Positions 8,377 through 18,194 of a stretch of DNA of 64,000 nt are shown piece after piece. The DNA is from Synechocystis sp. PCC 6714 (GTDB lineage Bacteria; Cyanobacteriota; Cyanobacteriia; Cyanobacteriales; Microcystaceae). The stretch lies in NCBI RefSeq assembly GCF_000478825.2, contig NZ_CP007542.1:2170001-2234000 (forward strand). The letters are read 5' to 3'. How positions within the stretch are numbered: position 1 is the stretch's first letter; each line of letters starts with the position of its first letter. Position numbers and translations under genes: made by a program. The notes beneath the pieces are model-generated. The model saw only the letters and a list, made by a program, of their open reading frames with translations, was not told the origin of the DNA and made no database searches.

Positions 8377-10920
8377 TTGAGTGTTCCCCCCCCTAAATGG
8401 CAAATTTCGTTGCACTGGGTCTCGGTTTTCCCCTTTGTGCTCCAAATTGTCGGGGCCGGGGTGTTGGTGTTGATATTTGCGCCGAAATTTAATTTTTTAA
8501 ACCAATTGGACGGCGATCGCCAGCTTTTCCTGTTATTTGCCATTGTCATTTTTTTAATTCCTGTCCTAGTTAGCCTCTACATTGCCCACTCAGTTGCCAG
8601 ACCCCTACAAAGGCTAACTGACACCATTCACAACCTACGACAAGGTCATTGGCATCGGCCAATATCCGAGGACATTCCCATTGCCGAAATTCAGCAATTA
8701 TTTAGTACATTTAATCGAATGGCCGTGGGTCTACAAAAATCCCTGGAACAAGCCAGGGAAGAACTCCAGGGCTCCAGGGAGTTGTATCAACAGGTGGTGC
8801 AAAGTCAAACGGATTTTATTTTGCGCTCCCAACCGGATACCACCATAACCTTTGCCAATGATGCCCTTTGCCAAGCTCTGGGTCTTTCCCTCTCGGAAGT
8901 AATTGGTTTGCGATGGCTGGATTTTGTTGAGGAGGAAGACCTCAAAGGAGTAATGGAGAAAATCGCTTCCTTAAGGCCAGAGCAATCCCAGTTCATTAAT
9001 GAGAATCGGGATCAAAGGGCGGAGGCAGTGGTGGGCTACACCCAATGGATTAACCAAGGCATTTTTGACGAAAGGGGCAACTTACTTGAAATTCAGTCCG
9101 TTGGTCGGGATATTTCTGCCTTGAAAGAAACCCAATTGGAATTAAGAAAAAGTCAAAAATTCATTGAAAGTATTGCCGAAGCAACCCCTAGCCTTCTTTA
9201 TATTTATGATCATATTAAACAAGCCAATGCCTATAGTAATCGCTCCGTTGCGGAAATTCTTGGTTATTCCCCTGAGCAAATCAAAGCCATGGGGGCTAGT
9301 TTATTTATCAATATCTGCCATCCAGAGGATTTATCTCGGGTTTTAGCCGCAGTGGAAAAGTGCTCCACTTTAGCCGATGGAGAAATGATCGAAATTGAGT
9401 ACCGAGTCAAAAATGCCCAAGGTCAGTGGCGTTGGCTGCTGAGCCGGGACTTAGTATTCAGTCGCACCGAAACAGGGGCAGTCTGGCAAACTTTAGGGAC
9501 AGCCCAGGATATTACCCAACGCAAAGAAGCAGAGCTTGAACTGCAAAAAATCAAAAGCTTCCTTGCTTCCATTGTAGAAAATATTCCTGATATGATTTTT
9601 GTTAAAGATGCAGAAACTTTAAAGTATTTAGAATTAAATAAAACCGGAGAAAACCTGATTGGCTGTAGCAAAGAGGAGGTACTAGGGAAAAATGATTACG
9701 ACCTATTCCCCCAGGAGCAAGCTGACTGGTTTTATCAAGAGGATCAGGAGGTTTTGCTATCCGGGCAAGTTAAAAATATTCCAATGGCAACTATCCAAAC
9801 TCGCATCCTGGGCCCACGAATTTTACACACCAAGAAAATTCCTATTTTTAATGATCTAGGTCGAATTCAATATTTATTAGGCATCTCCGCTGACGTCACT
9901 GATTTACGAGAATTGGAACAGCGTTTACGGGAGTTAGCCCGTCATATTCCTGGGGTTATTTATCAGTTTAGGATGCGCCCCGATGGAACTTTTCACTTTC
10001 CCTACGCCAGTGAAGGCATCCGTGATATTTATGGTGTTACCCCTGAGGAAATGCTGGAAAGTTCTGACGGATTATTAAAAGTGCTCCATCCAGATGAGGT
10101 AGAGGAAATTTTCCAATCAATTTACAGGTCAGCGGCCACTTTAACCCCTTGGCATCATGAGTATCGAGTTTGTTTTCCCGATGGAAGAATTATCTGGGTG
10201 CTGGGCCATGCCACACCACAACGGCAAAGTGATGGGGGAACTATTTGGCACGGTTACATTAAAGACATTACCGAACAAAAAGAAAAAGAATATCTATTAG
10301 TCACAGAAAAAGAAAGGGCAGAAAATGCTGAGAAAATTCTTCAAAAAGCTCAGATTCGTCTGGAAAGATTTAATAAAAAGCTGAGTCAGTTGGTGGACAT
10401 TGATGGACTCACAAAGGTTGCCAACCGTCGCTGTTTCAATATCCGCATCAAACAGGAATGGCGTAGATTATCTCGCTCCCAACAGCCATTGTCGTTAATT
10501 TTATTTGACATTGATTATTTTAAAAACTACAACGATTACTATGGCCACCCAGAAGGAGACAACTGTTTAATCAAGGTAGCCCATGGGGTACGACGGGTTG
10601 TTAGTCGTCCAGCGGATTTACTTGCCCGCTTTGGGGGGGAAGAGTTTGCCATTATACTGCCGGAAACCAGTGGGGATGGGGTTCTACCAGTGGCGGAAAG
10701 AGTTACCGATGCCATTGCCCAATTGGCGATCGCCCATGCCGGTTCGGCCATCAGTGATCAAATCACCGTTAGTTTGGGCATTAGCACCCAGTATCCTTCC
10801 CGGGAAAATTACCCCAGGGCCATCATTGAACAGGCAGATCAGGCCCTGTACGAAGCAAAACGTCGGGGCAGAAATCAATACGTGGTTTGGACTGAAGAAC
10901 TGGCCGAAGAATCTTCGTAG
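8377..10920 (+). CDS. Membrane-bound diguanylate cyclase: HAMP, four PAS domains, GGDEF
   Basis: This 847-aa sensor probably makes c-di-GMP from two GTP. Order: two N-terminal transmembrane helices (about 12-33 and 47-68) with almost no periplasmic loop, a HAMP linker (about 70-120, [14 protein letters not shown]), four PAS/PAC units (about 130-255, 262-385, 390-510 and 515-640, each ending in a DIT/DVT-type junction), a short coiled coil, then GGDEF (about 680-840). The active site is GGEEF at about 753-757. An RPAD sequence exactly five residues upstream is an intact inhibitory I-site. An in-frame TGA at 8368 means TTG 8377 is the earliest possible start. The last 46 nt overlap the 3' end of bicA on the other strand. 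The stimulus is unknown. Confidence 0.88.
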   Translation: MSVPPPKWQISLHWVSVFPFVLQIVGAGVLVLIFAPKFNFLNQLDGDRQLFLLFAIVIFLIPVLVSLYIAHSVARPLQRLTDTIHNLRQGHWHRPISEDIPIAEIQQLFSTFNRMAVGLQKSLEQAREELQGSRELYQQVVQSQTDFILRSQPDTTITFANDALCQALGLSLSEVIGLRWLDFVEEEDLKGVMEKIASLRPEQSQFINENRDQRAEAVVGYTQWINQGIFDERGNLLEIQSVGRDISALKETQLELRKSQKFIESIAEATPSLLYIYDHIKQANAYSNRSVAEILGYSPEQIKAMGASLFINICHPEDLSRVLAAVEKCSTLADGEMIEIEYRVKNAQGQWRWLLSRDLVFSRTETGAVWQTLGTAQDITQRKEAELELQKIKSFLASIVENIPDMIFVKDAETLKYLELNKTGENLIGCSKEEVLGKNDYDLFPQEQADWFYQEDQEVLLSGQVKNIPMATIQTRILGPRILHTKKIPIFNDLGRIQYLLGISADVTDLRELEQRLRELARHIPGVIYQFRMRPDGTFHFPYASEGIRDIYGVTPEEMLESSDGLLKVLHPDEVEEIFQSIYRSAATLTPWHHEYRVCFPDGRIIWVLGHATPQRQSDGGTIWHGYIKDITEQKEKEYLLVTEKERAENAEKILQKAQIRLERFNKKLSQLVDIDGLTKVANRRCFNIRIKQEWRRLSRSQQPLSLILFDIDYFKNYNDYYGHPEGDNCLIKVAHGVRRVVSRPADLLARFGGEEFAIILPETSGDGVLPVAERVTDAIAQLAIAHAGSAISDQITVSLGISTQYPSRENYPRAIIEQADQALYEAKRRGRNQYVVWTEELAEESS

Positions 10921-12563
10921 GGTCCCAGGGCCAGCACGGCATTTTTCAAGGCCTCAGAACGATCGCCATAGCAATGACTTTCGGGCACAAAACGAAATAC
11001 CTGGAGTTTTTCCAAGCGCCGTTTAGTTTGGCCCGCCGCTCCGACAATGTACACCGCTCGACCTTTTTCCGCCGCCTCTTCGATAGCATTTTCTAAAGCC
11101 AGGGAAGCGGTTACTCCCAAATGGGGCACATCACTGACATCAAAAACAATGGCCGCACATTCTTTAATGGCATTATGTTCCCTGGCGATCGCCTTGGCAA
11201 CACCAAAAATCATCGGACCACTGAGTTGGAAAAGTAAAACCCTGCCATTGCCTTCGTCCAACCAACGTTTTTCATTGGGGGAAAGGAGAATTTCATCATC
11301 GGCATCGGTAATACTTTTGACTGATTTAGACTGCAGCGCACTCATGCGGTCAATGGTGAGAATATTGGCAATAAATACTCCAATACCAACCGCCGCAATC
11401 AGATCCACCAACACCGTCAGGGCAATGACCGCGTACATGATCAACGCCCCCTTGATGGAGACGTGGTGGGCCCGTTTCAGGAAGCCCCAATCAATAATGT
11501 CCACCCCCACCTTGAAGGCGATGCCCGCCAATACTGCTAGGGGAATGGTGGCGGCCAAGTTAGCTGCACCCAAAATTACCACCAACAGCACCATGGCCCG
11601 AATTAAACCCGACAGGGCTGTGCGACCACCGGACTGGATATTCACCACTGTTCCCATGGTGGCTCCCGCTCCCCCAAGGCCCCCAAACAAACCGGACATG
11701 AGGTTGCCAATGCCTTGGCCGACTAATTCTTTATTGGAGTCATGTTCTGTACGGGTCAAACTATCCGCCACCACCGAGGTCAACAGGGCATCAATACAGC
11801 CCAACATCCCCAGCACCGCGGCATCAATCAGCATTCTCTGGATTTGATCCGGTTGAAACAGGGGCAATTGCAAAGCCGGTAAGCCCGCTTGGATCTCACC
11901 AATGCGACGAATATCTAAATCACTAAATATGGTGACGGAAATGATGGTGCCCAACACCAGAGCAACTAACTGGGGCGGAGCAAACTTTTTCCATTTCGAA
12001 GGCATAAACCAAATAATGCCCACCGTCATCAAGGCCAGTAGGGTTTCCACCGGTCTGACATTGGTCACCAGGGTTGGTAGAGCCTGCAGGGTTCCAATGA
12101 CGCCCCCTTTGGGACTAGCCTGGCCCAGAAAAGGAGCCAACTGCAAAATCACCAGAATAATGCCAATGCCGGACATAAAACCGGAAATGACCGTGTAGGG
12201 CATCATGGTGACGTATTTGCCCAGCTTGAGAAAACCAAAGGCAATTTGGAATAATCCCGCCATCATGACCACGGTGAAGGCCATAGCCATGCCATTTTCC
12301 GGATCCGCCGCCACCAAACTAGCAATTACTGCCGTCTGTACCACTGTCATGGGCCCCGTCGGCTCGGAAATTAAGGTGGGGGTACCGCCAAACAGGGCCG
12401 CAAAAAAGCCGACAATTACAGCTCCCCAGAGTCCCGCCGTTGCCCCCGCCCCAGAGGCAATTCCGAAGGCCAGGGCCATGGGCAGAGCAATAACCGCCGC
12501 TGTTAAGCCGCCGAAAATGTCCCCCTGCAGGTTCCTAAAGTGAATTTTATTTGTTATCTGCAT
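10875..12563 (-). CDS. bicA: SulP-family bicarbonate transporter BicA
   Basis: BicA is the Na+-dependent, low-affinity, high-flux bicarbonate importer of the cyanobacterial CO2-concentrating mechanism, in the cytoplasmic membrane. The 562-aa protein starts [20 protein letters not shown] and follows the known BicA sequences closely through the SulP transmembrane domain (about residues 1-395), including the [33 protein letters not shown] and [19 protein letters not shown] segments. A C-terminal STAS domain (about 430-540) follows. Length and similarity fit sll0834 of PCC 6803, once annotated as a sulfate transporter. An ATAG-N8-CTAT motif lies 29 nt before the ATG. As in PCC 6803 (from memory), an oligopeptide-type permease gene and ycf3 lie nearby. 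The 3' end overlaps the convergent GGDEF gene by 46 nt. Confidence 0.93.
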   Translation of the reverse strand: MQITNKIHFRNLQGDIFGGLTAAVIALPMALAFGIASGAGATAGLWGAVIVGFFAALFGGTPTLISEPTGPMTVVQTAVIASLVAADPENGMAMAFTVVMMAGLFQIAFGFLKLGKYVTMMPYTVISGFMSGIGIILVILQLAPFLGQASPKGGVIGTLQALPTLVTNVRPVETLLALMTVGIIWFMPSKWKKFAPPQLVALVLGTIISVTIFSDLDIRRIGEIQAGLPALQLPLFQPDQIQRMLIDAAVLGMLGCIDALLTSVVADSLTRTEHDSNKELVGQGIGNLMSGLFGGLGGAGATMGTVVNIQSGGRTALSGLIRAMVLLVVILGAANLAATIPLAVLAGIAFKVGVDIIDWGFLKRAHHVSIKGALIMYAVIALTVLVDLIAAVGIGVFIANILTIDRMSALQSKSVKSITDADDEILLSPNEKRWLDEGNGRVLLFQLSGPMIFGVAKAIAREHNAIKECAAIVFDVSDVPHLGVTASLALENAIEEAAEKGRAVYIVGAAGQTKRRLEKLQVFRFVPESHCYGDRSEALKNAVLALGPYEDSSASSSVQTTY

Positions 12564-12591
12564 TATTCAATTCCCAAAAAATGGGTTAGTC

Positions 12592-12607
12592 ATAGTCTTT
12601 AGTCTAT
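12592..12607 (-). promoter_or_regulatory. NdhR/CcmR-like motif (ATAG-N8-CTAT) before bicA
   Basis: The minus strand reads ATAGACTAAAGACTAT, an exact match to ATAG-N8-CTAT. As I remember it, this motif was described for the LysR-type carbon regulator NdhR (CcmR) in Synechocystis. It ends 29 nt before the bicA start codon. An overlapping inverted repeat, TCTATT/AATAGA, lies at 12603-12617. The match is exact but short; binding is inferred. Confidence 0.5.
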
Positions 12608-12748
12608 TAAAAATAGATTTCCATAGAGGATATTCTAGGGGTGCTTTTCAATTCAGGCAATGATGTGGATAAACTCAAGCCCCATAAATTACCGATGGTT
12701 AGGGCTAAGGGAAACTTATCAAAGTCAAAGGGAGGAACAATAATGGTT

Positions 12749-13864
12749 TCACCGGCTCAAACTACGGGGATCTAGGGCATCTCGCAAACCATCCCCCACT
12801 AAGTTGAAAGCTAACACTGTCAAAATAATCAGCAAAGCTGGGGGCCAGACTAGCCAAGGTTGCAATACTAGTACAGAAGCATTAGTGGCAATGGAAAGTA
12901 AATTTCCCCAACTGGGATCCGGTTGTTGAATACCCAGGCCAATTAAGCTCAGTACGGATTCCGCCACAATGAAGCTGGGCACCGCTAAAGTTGCGGAGAT
13001 GATAATGTAACTGGCGGTTTGGGGCAAAATATGGCGCACAATAATTCGCCCTGAACCAGCGCCCATGGCTTGGGCCGCTTGGACGTATTCCTGTTGTTTA
13101 AGGGAAAGTACCTGGCCTCGAATTACCCTAGCCAATCCTGACCAACTAATAAAGGATGTGATCACCACAATGAGTAAGAACCTTTGGGCACTGCTTAAGC
13201 CGGGGGGCAACACTGCGGCCAAGGCCACCAACAGGTAGATACCAGGAATGGTCATTAGCACCTCCACTAGGCGCATTAGAACAACGTCTAGCCAGCCGCC
13301 AAAGTAGCCCGCCACTCCTCCCACCAGCATGCCGAGGGGAAAGGAAATGGTAATGCCCACCAGGCCGATGAATAAGCTAATGCGGCCCCCAAAGAGGAGA
13401 CGACTGAATTGATCTCGCCCCTGTTCATCGGTGCCGAGAAAATTCAACTTGCCCGGGCCTAGGGTGCCAATTAAATGGCGATCGCCTTGGATGCCGGAAA
13501 AAATTTCCACTGGGGTAAAACTGGGCGGTAAGGGCAGTTTAATTTGTCCCCAAACGTAACTATCCCCTTTGACCCAGAAGCGCACTGGGGACGGTTGATT
13601 AAAATCTATCTCTAAAGGCCTTAATCCCGTTGCTAGATCCGTGGGTAACTGACGGGTGGGATAGACCGTGGGGCCAATCCATCTCCCCTCCGGCGATCGC
13701 CAATGGATTTGGGTCGGGGGTAATAGGGAACCATCTACTTGGGCGTTGTAGGGATTATAAGGAGCAAAAATATCTGCCCCAATGACAGCAATGTAAAAGA
13801 ATAAGAGTAAAATTGACCCCCAACGGGCCAGGCTATTGCGCCGCAGTTTTTTCCACCAATCCAT
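12749..13864 (-). CDS. Oligopeptide/dipeptide ABC transporter permease (DppC/OppC type)
   Basis: This is an inner-membrane subunit of a peptide- or nickel-type ABC importer. The 371-aa protein begins with an OppC_N-like cytoplasmic helix and a first transmembrane segment (about 14-32). A long periplasmic stretch (about 35-150) is larger than in typical 300-aa DppC proteins. The permease core follows (about 155-365). The EAA loop that contacts the ATPase is visible as EYVQAAQAMGAGSGRIIVRHILPQ. The C-terminus EDGLRDALDP-like (GDGLRDALDPR) is typical of the family. The gene starts 13 nt after the RuvC-like gene stops on the same strand, so the two are probably co-transcribed. Partner genes are not in the window, which is usual for scattered cyanobacterial opp genes. 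It resembles sll0833 of PCC 6803. Confidence 0.88.
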   Translation of the reverse strand: MDWWKKLRRNSLARWGSILLLFFYIAVIGADIFAPYNPYNAQVDGSLLPPTQIHWRSPEGRWIGPTVYPTRQLPTDLATGLRPLEIDFNQPSPVRFWVKGDSYVWGQIKLPLPPSFTPVEIFSGIQGDRHLIGTLGPGKLNFLGTDEQGRDQFSRLLFGGRISLFIGLVGITISFPLGMLVGGVAGYFGGWLDVVLMRLVEVLMTIPGIYLLVALAAVLPPGLSSAQRFLLIVVITSFISWSGLARVIRGQVLSLKQQEYVQAAQAMGAGSGRIIVRHILPQTASYIIISATLAVPSFIVAESVLSLIGLGIQQPDPSWGNLLSIATNASVLVLQPWLVWPPALLIILTVLAFNLVGDGLRDALDPRSLSR

Positions 13865-13877
13865 AAAGATTTATCCC

Positions 13878-14288
13878 CTAGCAACGGCCGCTATCCACAT
13901 CCAGATAACGTTCAATCAACAAAATAGCAACAATATCGTCCACCGGCCGGGGAGGAGTTCTCAAACCTAGGGGCACTAGGCGCCCTAACCCTTGGGGGGG
14001 ATACATTTGCCAATATCTCTGCCTCGCTTCCACGGTGCTGTTTTTTTCATCCACCAACGTTAAGGCCATGGCCGGGGGGAGATAACTTTTTAATTGTTTT
14101 TGCCATTGTTTGGCGGTGGTTTGGTTGCCCATCACCACTTGCCCCACCTGATATTGCTCACATAGGGCAGGTAACTGTTGGGACACCGTTTGCGAGGGCA
14201 CTGTGGCATGGTACAAAATCTGGCGATCGCCGGTCATGACAGCCACCCCACATTTATCCCGACCGGGATCAAATCCCAAATAATTCAT
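13878..14288 (-). CDS. RNase H-fold (RuvC/YqgF-like) resolvase-type protein
   Basis: This 136-aa protein starts MNYLGFDPGRDKCGVAVM, the first strand of an RNase H-like fold with a catalytic-type Asp (D7 in FDPGRDKCGVA). A VVMGN strand and a C-terminal PPRPVDDIVAILLIERYL helix with paired Asp residues complete the pattern seen in RuvC/YqgF nucleases. ATG 14288 is chosen over TTG 14300 because it places the first strand at the N-terminus. YqgF/RuvX trims pre-16S rRNA, but this protein is only loosely like it, so its substrate is uncertain. It lies 13 nt upstream of the permease gene, a pairing that does not suggest a shared function. Confidence 0.65.
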   Translation of the reverse strand: MNYLGFDPGRDKCGVAVMTGDRQILYHATVPSQTVSQQLPALCEQYQVGQVVMGNQTTAKQWQKQLKSYLPPAMALTLVDEKNSTVEARQRYWQMYPPQGLGRLVPLGLRTPPRPVDDIVAILLIERYLDVDSGRC

Positions 14289-14453
14289 AACTTTTCTCAA
14301 TTTTTCTTGATTTTTCAGCTAGACCAACGCTCCATGGTAGCCGTTAGGCCCTAAATCTTCTAGAAAATGACCCAGACAATCTCACTCTGGCGATCGCCAT
14401 TAGCCCCAACGCATTAGATTAGAATGGATGCCAGAGAAAATCATTGAATAACT

Positions 14454-14975
14454 ATGCCCCGTACCCAACGTAACGATAACTTCATTGATAAGTCCTTTAC
14501 CGTTATGGCGGACATTATCCTAAAAATTCTGCCCACTAACCAAAAAGCCAAGGAAGCCTTTGTTTACTATCGGGATGGCATGTCAGCCCAGGCGGACGGG
14601 GAATACGCAGAGGCGCTGGATAACTACGAAGAGGCGTTACGGTTGGAGGAAAATCCCAATGACCGCAGTTACATTCTCTATAACATGGCCCTGATCCACG
14701 CCAGTAACGGTGACCATGAAAAAGCCTTGGGACTTTATCAAGAAGCCATTGAACTAAACCCGAAAATGCCTTCGGCGTTGAATAACATTGCCGTGATCTA
14801 CCATTTTCAAGGGGAAAAGGCCAAGGAAGCAGGGCAGGAGGACGACGCAGAAAATTTGTTTGATAAGGCGGCGGAGTATTGGAAACAAGCCATACGTCTA
14901 GCCCCCAACAATTACATTGAGGCCCAAAACTGGCTCAAGATCACCGGGCGATCGGAAATGGACGTATTTTTCTAA
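14454..14975 (+). CDS. ycf3: Photosystem I assembly protein Ycf3 (TPR protein)
   Basis: Ycf3 is a stromal-side thylakoid chaperone needed to assemble photosystem I. The 173-aa protein has the invariant start [20 protein letters not shown] and three tetratricopeptide repeats (about 34-67, 71-104 and 120-153), e.g. [46 protein letters not shown] across two helices pairs. The ending [11 protein letters not shown] is also typical. The length equals that of plastid and cyanobacterial Ycf3. It corresponds to slr0823 of PCC 6803 and is divergent from the RuvC-like gene, with a 165-bp shared promoter region. No intron or truncation. Confidence 0.96.
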   Translation: MPRTQRNDNFIDKSFTVMADIILKILPTNQKAKEAFVYYRDGMSAQADGEYAEALDNYEEALRLEENPNDRSYILYNMALIHASNGDHEKALGLYQEAIELNPKMPSALNNIAVIYHFQGEKAKEAGQEDDAENLFDKAAEYWKQAIRLAPNNYIEAQNWLKITGRSEMDVFF

Positions 14976-15000
14976 CTTTTCCTAACTCCGTCTACTCCGT

Positions 15001-16341
15001 TCAACTAGGATTATCCACTCCATCGACCAACCGCCTGAGCATACTTTCCGGAGGAGCAGAATTTTGGATTTTGGCGATCGCCGTGCTGGTGCCGGTATTG
15101 CCCCAACTGGCCCCCTGGGCCAAATAAATTTTTGTTCCTTCCCCAACAATGTAAGTACTGTAGGCGGCCACTCCTCCCTGGAGTACTGCTCCGCCAGCAT
15201 AGGCTGCTAGGTTACCGGGGTTTTCAAAAAGACTGACGGTTTTTTGTAAGCCTAAAAATAAAGCTGATACCCATTGGCTCAATAAAATGCCGCCGGAACC
15301 GATCAGCACCTTTTTCCAAATGCGTCCCGCTTCGTGGCTGGTGATGGGCAAACCGTAAAGCCGAGCTAAGCCTCGAATTAGCAACAAGTCGGTGATTAAA
15401 CTGGCGGCCAAATCCAACAAGCCGATGGGATTCGCGGCGATCGCCAGGGCTTTATAGCGCATATATTTACTAATCAGCTGATCTGCTTCAGCGGTACGGA
15501 TCTGAATGGTTTTAGTGGCAATATTTTGTTCTGCCTGTTCCACCTGGCGCAGGGCATTAAGGGCCAATAGTTGACTGCCATCCCGGTTGAGAATGGTAAA
15601 AATTTTCTGCCGTAGCTGGTCCAGTTGGGGTTCCGGTTTTTCCCACCGTTCCTCCGTTGGGCGATCGCCATATTCCAGCCGCACCGGGATAGGGGGGGGA
15701 TCGGCGGAAACCAAGACAATGTCCTGGGGCGAAAAAATAGGAGTATCCTCTCCGGGGGGCGTTAGGGCCTGTAACTGCTCAAAAATTTGTCCTTGATCCT
15801 GCTCTGGATATAAATCAATTTTATTGAATACCAGCAGCAGAGGTTTTTGGGCCCGGCGCAATGTCTGGAGAGCTATAAATTCCGTTTGGGTAATATCCCC
15901 CGCAATGACAAACAAAATTAAATCTGCCTGTTGAGCTACGGTTTGGGCCATGGCGGCCCGAGCTCCCCCGGCAATTTCGTCCAACCCTGGCGTGTCAATT
16001 AAATCAATTTGAATTTTGTCGTTACTGGACCACCGCACCGATTGGGGCCATTGGGTTACGCCGTGGAGAGGCCCTGTTTCCAGGCGTTTTTCCCCCAACA
16101 AAGCATTAATGACAGTGGACTTGCCCCGGCTGACCAAGCCAAAGGCAGCAATTTTAAAGATCCTTTGCTCTAATTTGGCCAGGGCTTGATTCATGGCTTG
16201 AATGTCCTGCCGCACCGCCCCCTGCAATTCCGGATTAGGGGGGTAGTTCCAATGGCGACGCTGGCTGGCATACCAATTTAAGGATTGTTGGATGCTGGCG
16301 ATCGCCGCAGAGAGGGCAGAATCAGGGACAAAAGAACTCAT
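15001..16341 (-). CDS. Dynamin/Era-like GTPase with C-terminal DUF697
   Basis: This 446-aa protein has a GTPase domain (about 55-270) with P-loop GLVSRGKS at 68-75, DTPGLDE switch II at about 116, and NKIDL, the guanine-specificity motif, at about 170. A helical linker and a DUF697 region with hydrophobic segments (about 300-420, e.g. GLLDLAASLITDLLLIRGLARLYG) follow, suggesting membrane association. The P-loop has Ser-Arg before GKS, common in the YcjX/HflX-like cyanobacterial group. GTPases with DUF697 are widespread in cyanobacteria and plastids; a role in membrane or ribosome homeostasis is suspected but not established. It resembles sll0831 of PCC 6803 and ends 26 nt after ycf3, converging on it. 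Confidence 0.85.
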   Translation of the reverse strand: MSSFVPDSALSAAIASIQQSLNWYASQRRHWNYPPNPELQGAVRQDIQAMNQALAKLEQRIFKIAAFGLVSRGKSTVINALLGEKRLETGPLHGVTQWPQSVRWSSNDKIQIDLIDTPGLDEIAGGARAAMAQTVAQQADLILFVIAGDITQTEFIALQTLRRAQKPLLLVFNKIDLYPEQDQGQIFEQLQALTPPGEDTPIFSPQDIVLVSADPPPIPVRLEYGDRPTEERWEKPEPQLDQLRQKIFTILNRDGSQLLALNALRQVEQAEQNIATKTIQIRTAEADQLISKYMRYKALAIAANPIGLLDLAASLITDLLLIRGLARLYGLPITSHEAGRIWKKVLIGSGGILLSQWVSALFLGLQKTVSLFENPGNLAAYAGGAVLQGGVAAYSTYIVGEGTKIYLAQGASWGNTGTSTAIAKIQNSAPPESMLRRLVDGVDNPS

Positions 16342-16366
16342 TCAGCTACGGGAATTACGGAAAAAA

Positions 16367-16810
16367 CTAATCGGGAAAGAATTCTGCATCAAGGACTTCC
16401 GCCAGGGAAAAGGGACAATCCACCGGAAAGTTCGAGAGATGTAAGGATGTCTCCCTGGCCGCATCCCTACGGGCAACTTGATAACAATCGGGAAAATGAT
16501 CGGCCAAAAACGGCTTCAAACTAGGGCTATCGCCGGTAATCAAGTCTAGCTGACGGCGTTGTTCGTTAATAGTCGCTGTCCAACTGTTAGAGCGCTTTTT
16601 CGGCTGATAACACCATTTAAGCAAATGAGTAATTAAAACGATAAGCCTATTTTTAACTTCCCGCCTATCACTGCGACCCATGGACTCTATTTCTTCAATC
16701 AAATTCTCTAAATCCAGGGATTGCCAATCACCCTGTTTAAGCTGACCCACGGTTTGCTCAATCCAAAGATTGAAATCGGTATCGTACAGAGTCGCGGTTT
16801 GTTGCCCCAT
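16367..16810 (-). CDS. DUF29 family protein
   Basis: This 147-aa protein has the DUF29 pattern: LYDTDFNLWIEQTVGQLKQGDWQSLD near the start, then LIEEIESMGRSDRREVKNRL and HLLKWCYQPKKRSNSW in the middle. DUF29 proteins are small soluble helical proteins found in large paralogous sets in cyanobacteria; their function is unknown. The start ATG 16810 matches the family start. It lies 25 nt upstream of the GTPase gene on the same strand, so the two may share a transcript. The family often sits in accessory regions, but nothing here indicates transfer. Confidence 0.85.
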   Translation of the reverse strand: MGQQTATLYDTDFNLWIEQTVGQLKQGDWQSLDLENLIEEIESMGRSDRREVKNRLIVLITHLLKWCYQPKKRSNSWTATINEQRRQLDLITGDSPSLKPFLADHFPDCYQVARRDAARETSLHLSNFPVDCPFSLAEVLDAEFFPD

Positions 16811-16910
16811 GCTTTTTCTTCCTCTGCTTTAACTCACCCCTAAAAGCTCACCGGCCACCGCAGAAATAAACCGACGATGGCGATGCTCCAAGATTAGATT
16901 AATTGGACTA

Positions 16911-17096
16911 TTAAGTGCTTGCTCCCGAAGCCACCACCGCCACTGCAATTAGCCCCGCCACCAGAACAACGGTAATGGCCGCCATAATCAAATAATTCCG
17001 TTTGTCGGCTTTGCTGGGGGCATCGGCCGCATAGATCTTGGGTTCGACGGCAAAATTATTCAGCCGTCCATCATCGTCTTTAGTATATTTGTTCAT
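16911..17096 (-). CDS. psb34: Photosystem II assembly factor Psb34 (Ssl1498 family)
   Basis: This 61-aa single-helix protein has the family N-terminus DDGRLNNFAVEPKIYAADAP, a Lys/Arg-rich stretch (KADKRNY) and one C-terminal transmembrane helix (about residues 35-57). Ssl1498-family proteins were annotated as light-harvesting-like and later identified as Psb34, which binds CP47 in photosystem II assembly intermediates, near the site used by Hlips. The N-terminal arm is stromal/cytoplasmic. ATG 17096 is the only reasonable start. It is a separate minus-strand unit between the CDF gene and the DUF29 gene. PCC 6803 has more than one related protein, so exact orthology is uncertain. Confidence 0.8.
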   Translation of the reverse strand: MNKYTKDDDGRLNNFAVEPKIYAADAPSKADKRNYLIMAAITVVLVAGLIAVAVVASGAST

Positions 17097-17197
17097 ATTT
17101 TAAAGGTTCTCCTGTCGTCGCAAGGGACAAAAAAGTTTGTTATGCTACCCGGGGCCGGAATCTGCCGGAGCCAAGTTTTTGCATAATACCCCAAAAC

Positions 17198-18130
17198 CTA
17201 ATCGGGCTTGTCCTGGTCTAAAGGGGGAGATGGGGGAAATTCATCGGGATGTTGCCAAGATTTAGGGTCTTCCAGGGGTTCTAAATGGGTAGTCACCCTG
17301 GAACCAGCAATGCGTTCGGCGATCGCCGTTTCGATGGATTCACAGAGATCATGGCCCTGTTGAACAGTCCAATGCCCTGGCACCAGGATGTGGAAGGAGA
17401 TAAAAGACTGGGAGCCGGCCTGTCTAGTTTGCAATAAATGAAAACGAACTCCTTGGTCTTCGTAGGGCAAAAAACAGTTAGTGATTTCCTGCAGTTGGGC
17501 CGGGGGCAAAGATTGATCCATTAAGCTGGAGATGGTTTCCCTGAGTAAATTAACCCCAGTCCAAAGCACATTGAGGCCCACCCCTAGGGCAATGAGGGGG
17601 TCTAACCATTGCCAACCAGTGAAAAAAATTAACACTACCGCCACCACCACCCCTACCGAAGTCCACACATCCGTCAACAGATGATAGGCATCGGCCCGCA
17701 GGGTAATGGAATTTAATCTTTTGCCAGTCCCCATCAAAATCCAAGCCACTACCCCGTTAATCCCAGTGGCGGCGATCGCCAGACCAATACCGAGGATACT
17801 TTGCTCCAAAGGTTGGGGGCTGAGCAAACGTTCCACTGCGCTGTAACCGATACCAAAGGCCGCCACCAGAATAAAAGCCCCCTCTAGGCCACTGGAAAAG
17901 TATTCCGCTTTACTATGGCCAAAGGGGTGTTCGAAATCCGCTGGGGTCGCCGCCAAAGACAGGGCCCAAAAGGCCATGATCGCCGAAGCCAGATTCACAG
18001 TGGATTCCAGCGCATCGGACAACAGGCCTACGGAACCAGTGATGGCGTAGGCCCCCAACTTCAAACCCATGGTGGCCAAGGCCGCACCGATGGAAAGAAC
18101 CGCATAGGGACGGGCGATACGGGCGGTCAT
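17198..18130 (-). CDS. Cation diffusion facilitator (CDF) metal exporter
   Basis: CDF transporters exchange divalent metals (Zn, Fe, Mn, Co) for protons across the membrane. The 310-aa protein has the usual six helices in residues 1-205 and a cytoplasmic C-terminal domain. The metal-site motifs are present: SDALES in helix 2, HPFGH in the loop after it, and LRADAYHLLTD in helix 5. The C-terminal tail is Pro/Asp-rich. ATG 18130 is preferred over TTG 18139. It resembles sll1263 of PCC 6803. The His/Asp set (HLLTD) suggests Zn, Fe or Mn; the exact metal cannot be read from the sequence. It follows ndhN on the same strand with a 64-nt gap. Confidence 0.9.
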   Translation of the reverse strand: MTARIARPYAVLSIGAALATMGLKLGAYAITGSVGLLSDALESTVNLASAIMAFWALSLAATPADFEHPFGHSKAEYFSSGLEGAFILVAAFGIGYSAVERLLSPQPLEQSILGIGLAIAATGINGVVAWILMGTGKRLNSITLRADAYHLLTDVWTSVGVVVAVVLIFFTGWQWLDPLIALGVGLNVLWTGVNLLRETISSLMDQSLPPAQLQEITNCFLPYEDQGVRFHLLQTRQAGSQSFISFHILVPGHWTVQQGHDLCESIETAIAERIAGSRVTTHLEPLEDPKSWQHPDEFPPSPPLDQDKPD

Positions 18131-18194
18131 TGGGTTCAAAAATTAAGACTAAAAGACAGTGGCTAGCAAATTAGGCTGGTTGAAAGACAAAAAC

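Noticed and set aside
11047-11847. 266-aa plus-strand frame opposite bicA
   Set aside because: Antisense shadow of a clear transporter gene; composition is low-order Ser/Ala/Thr.
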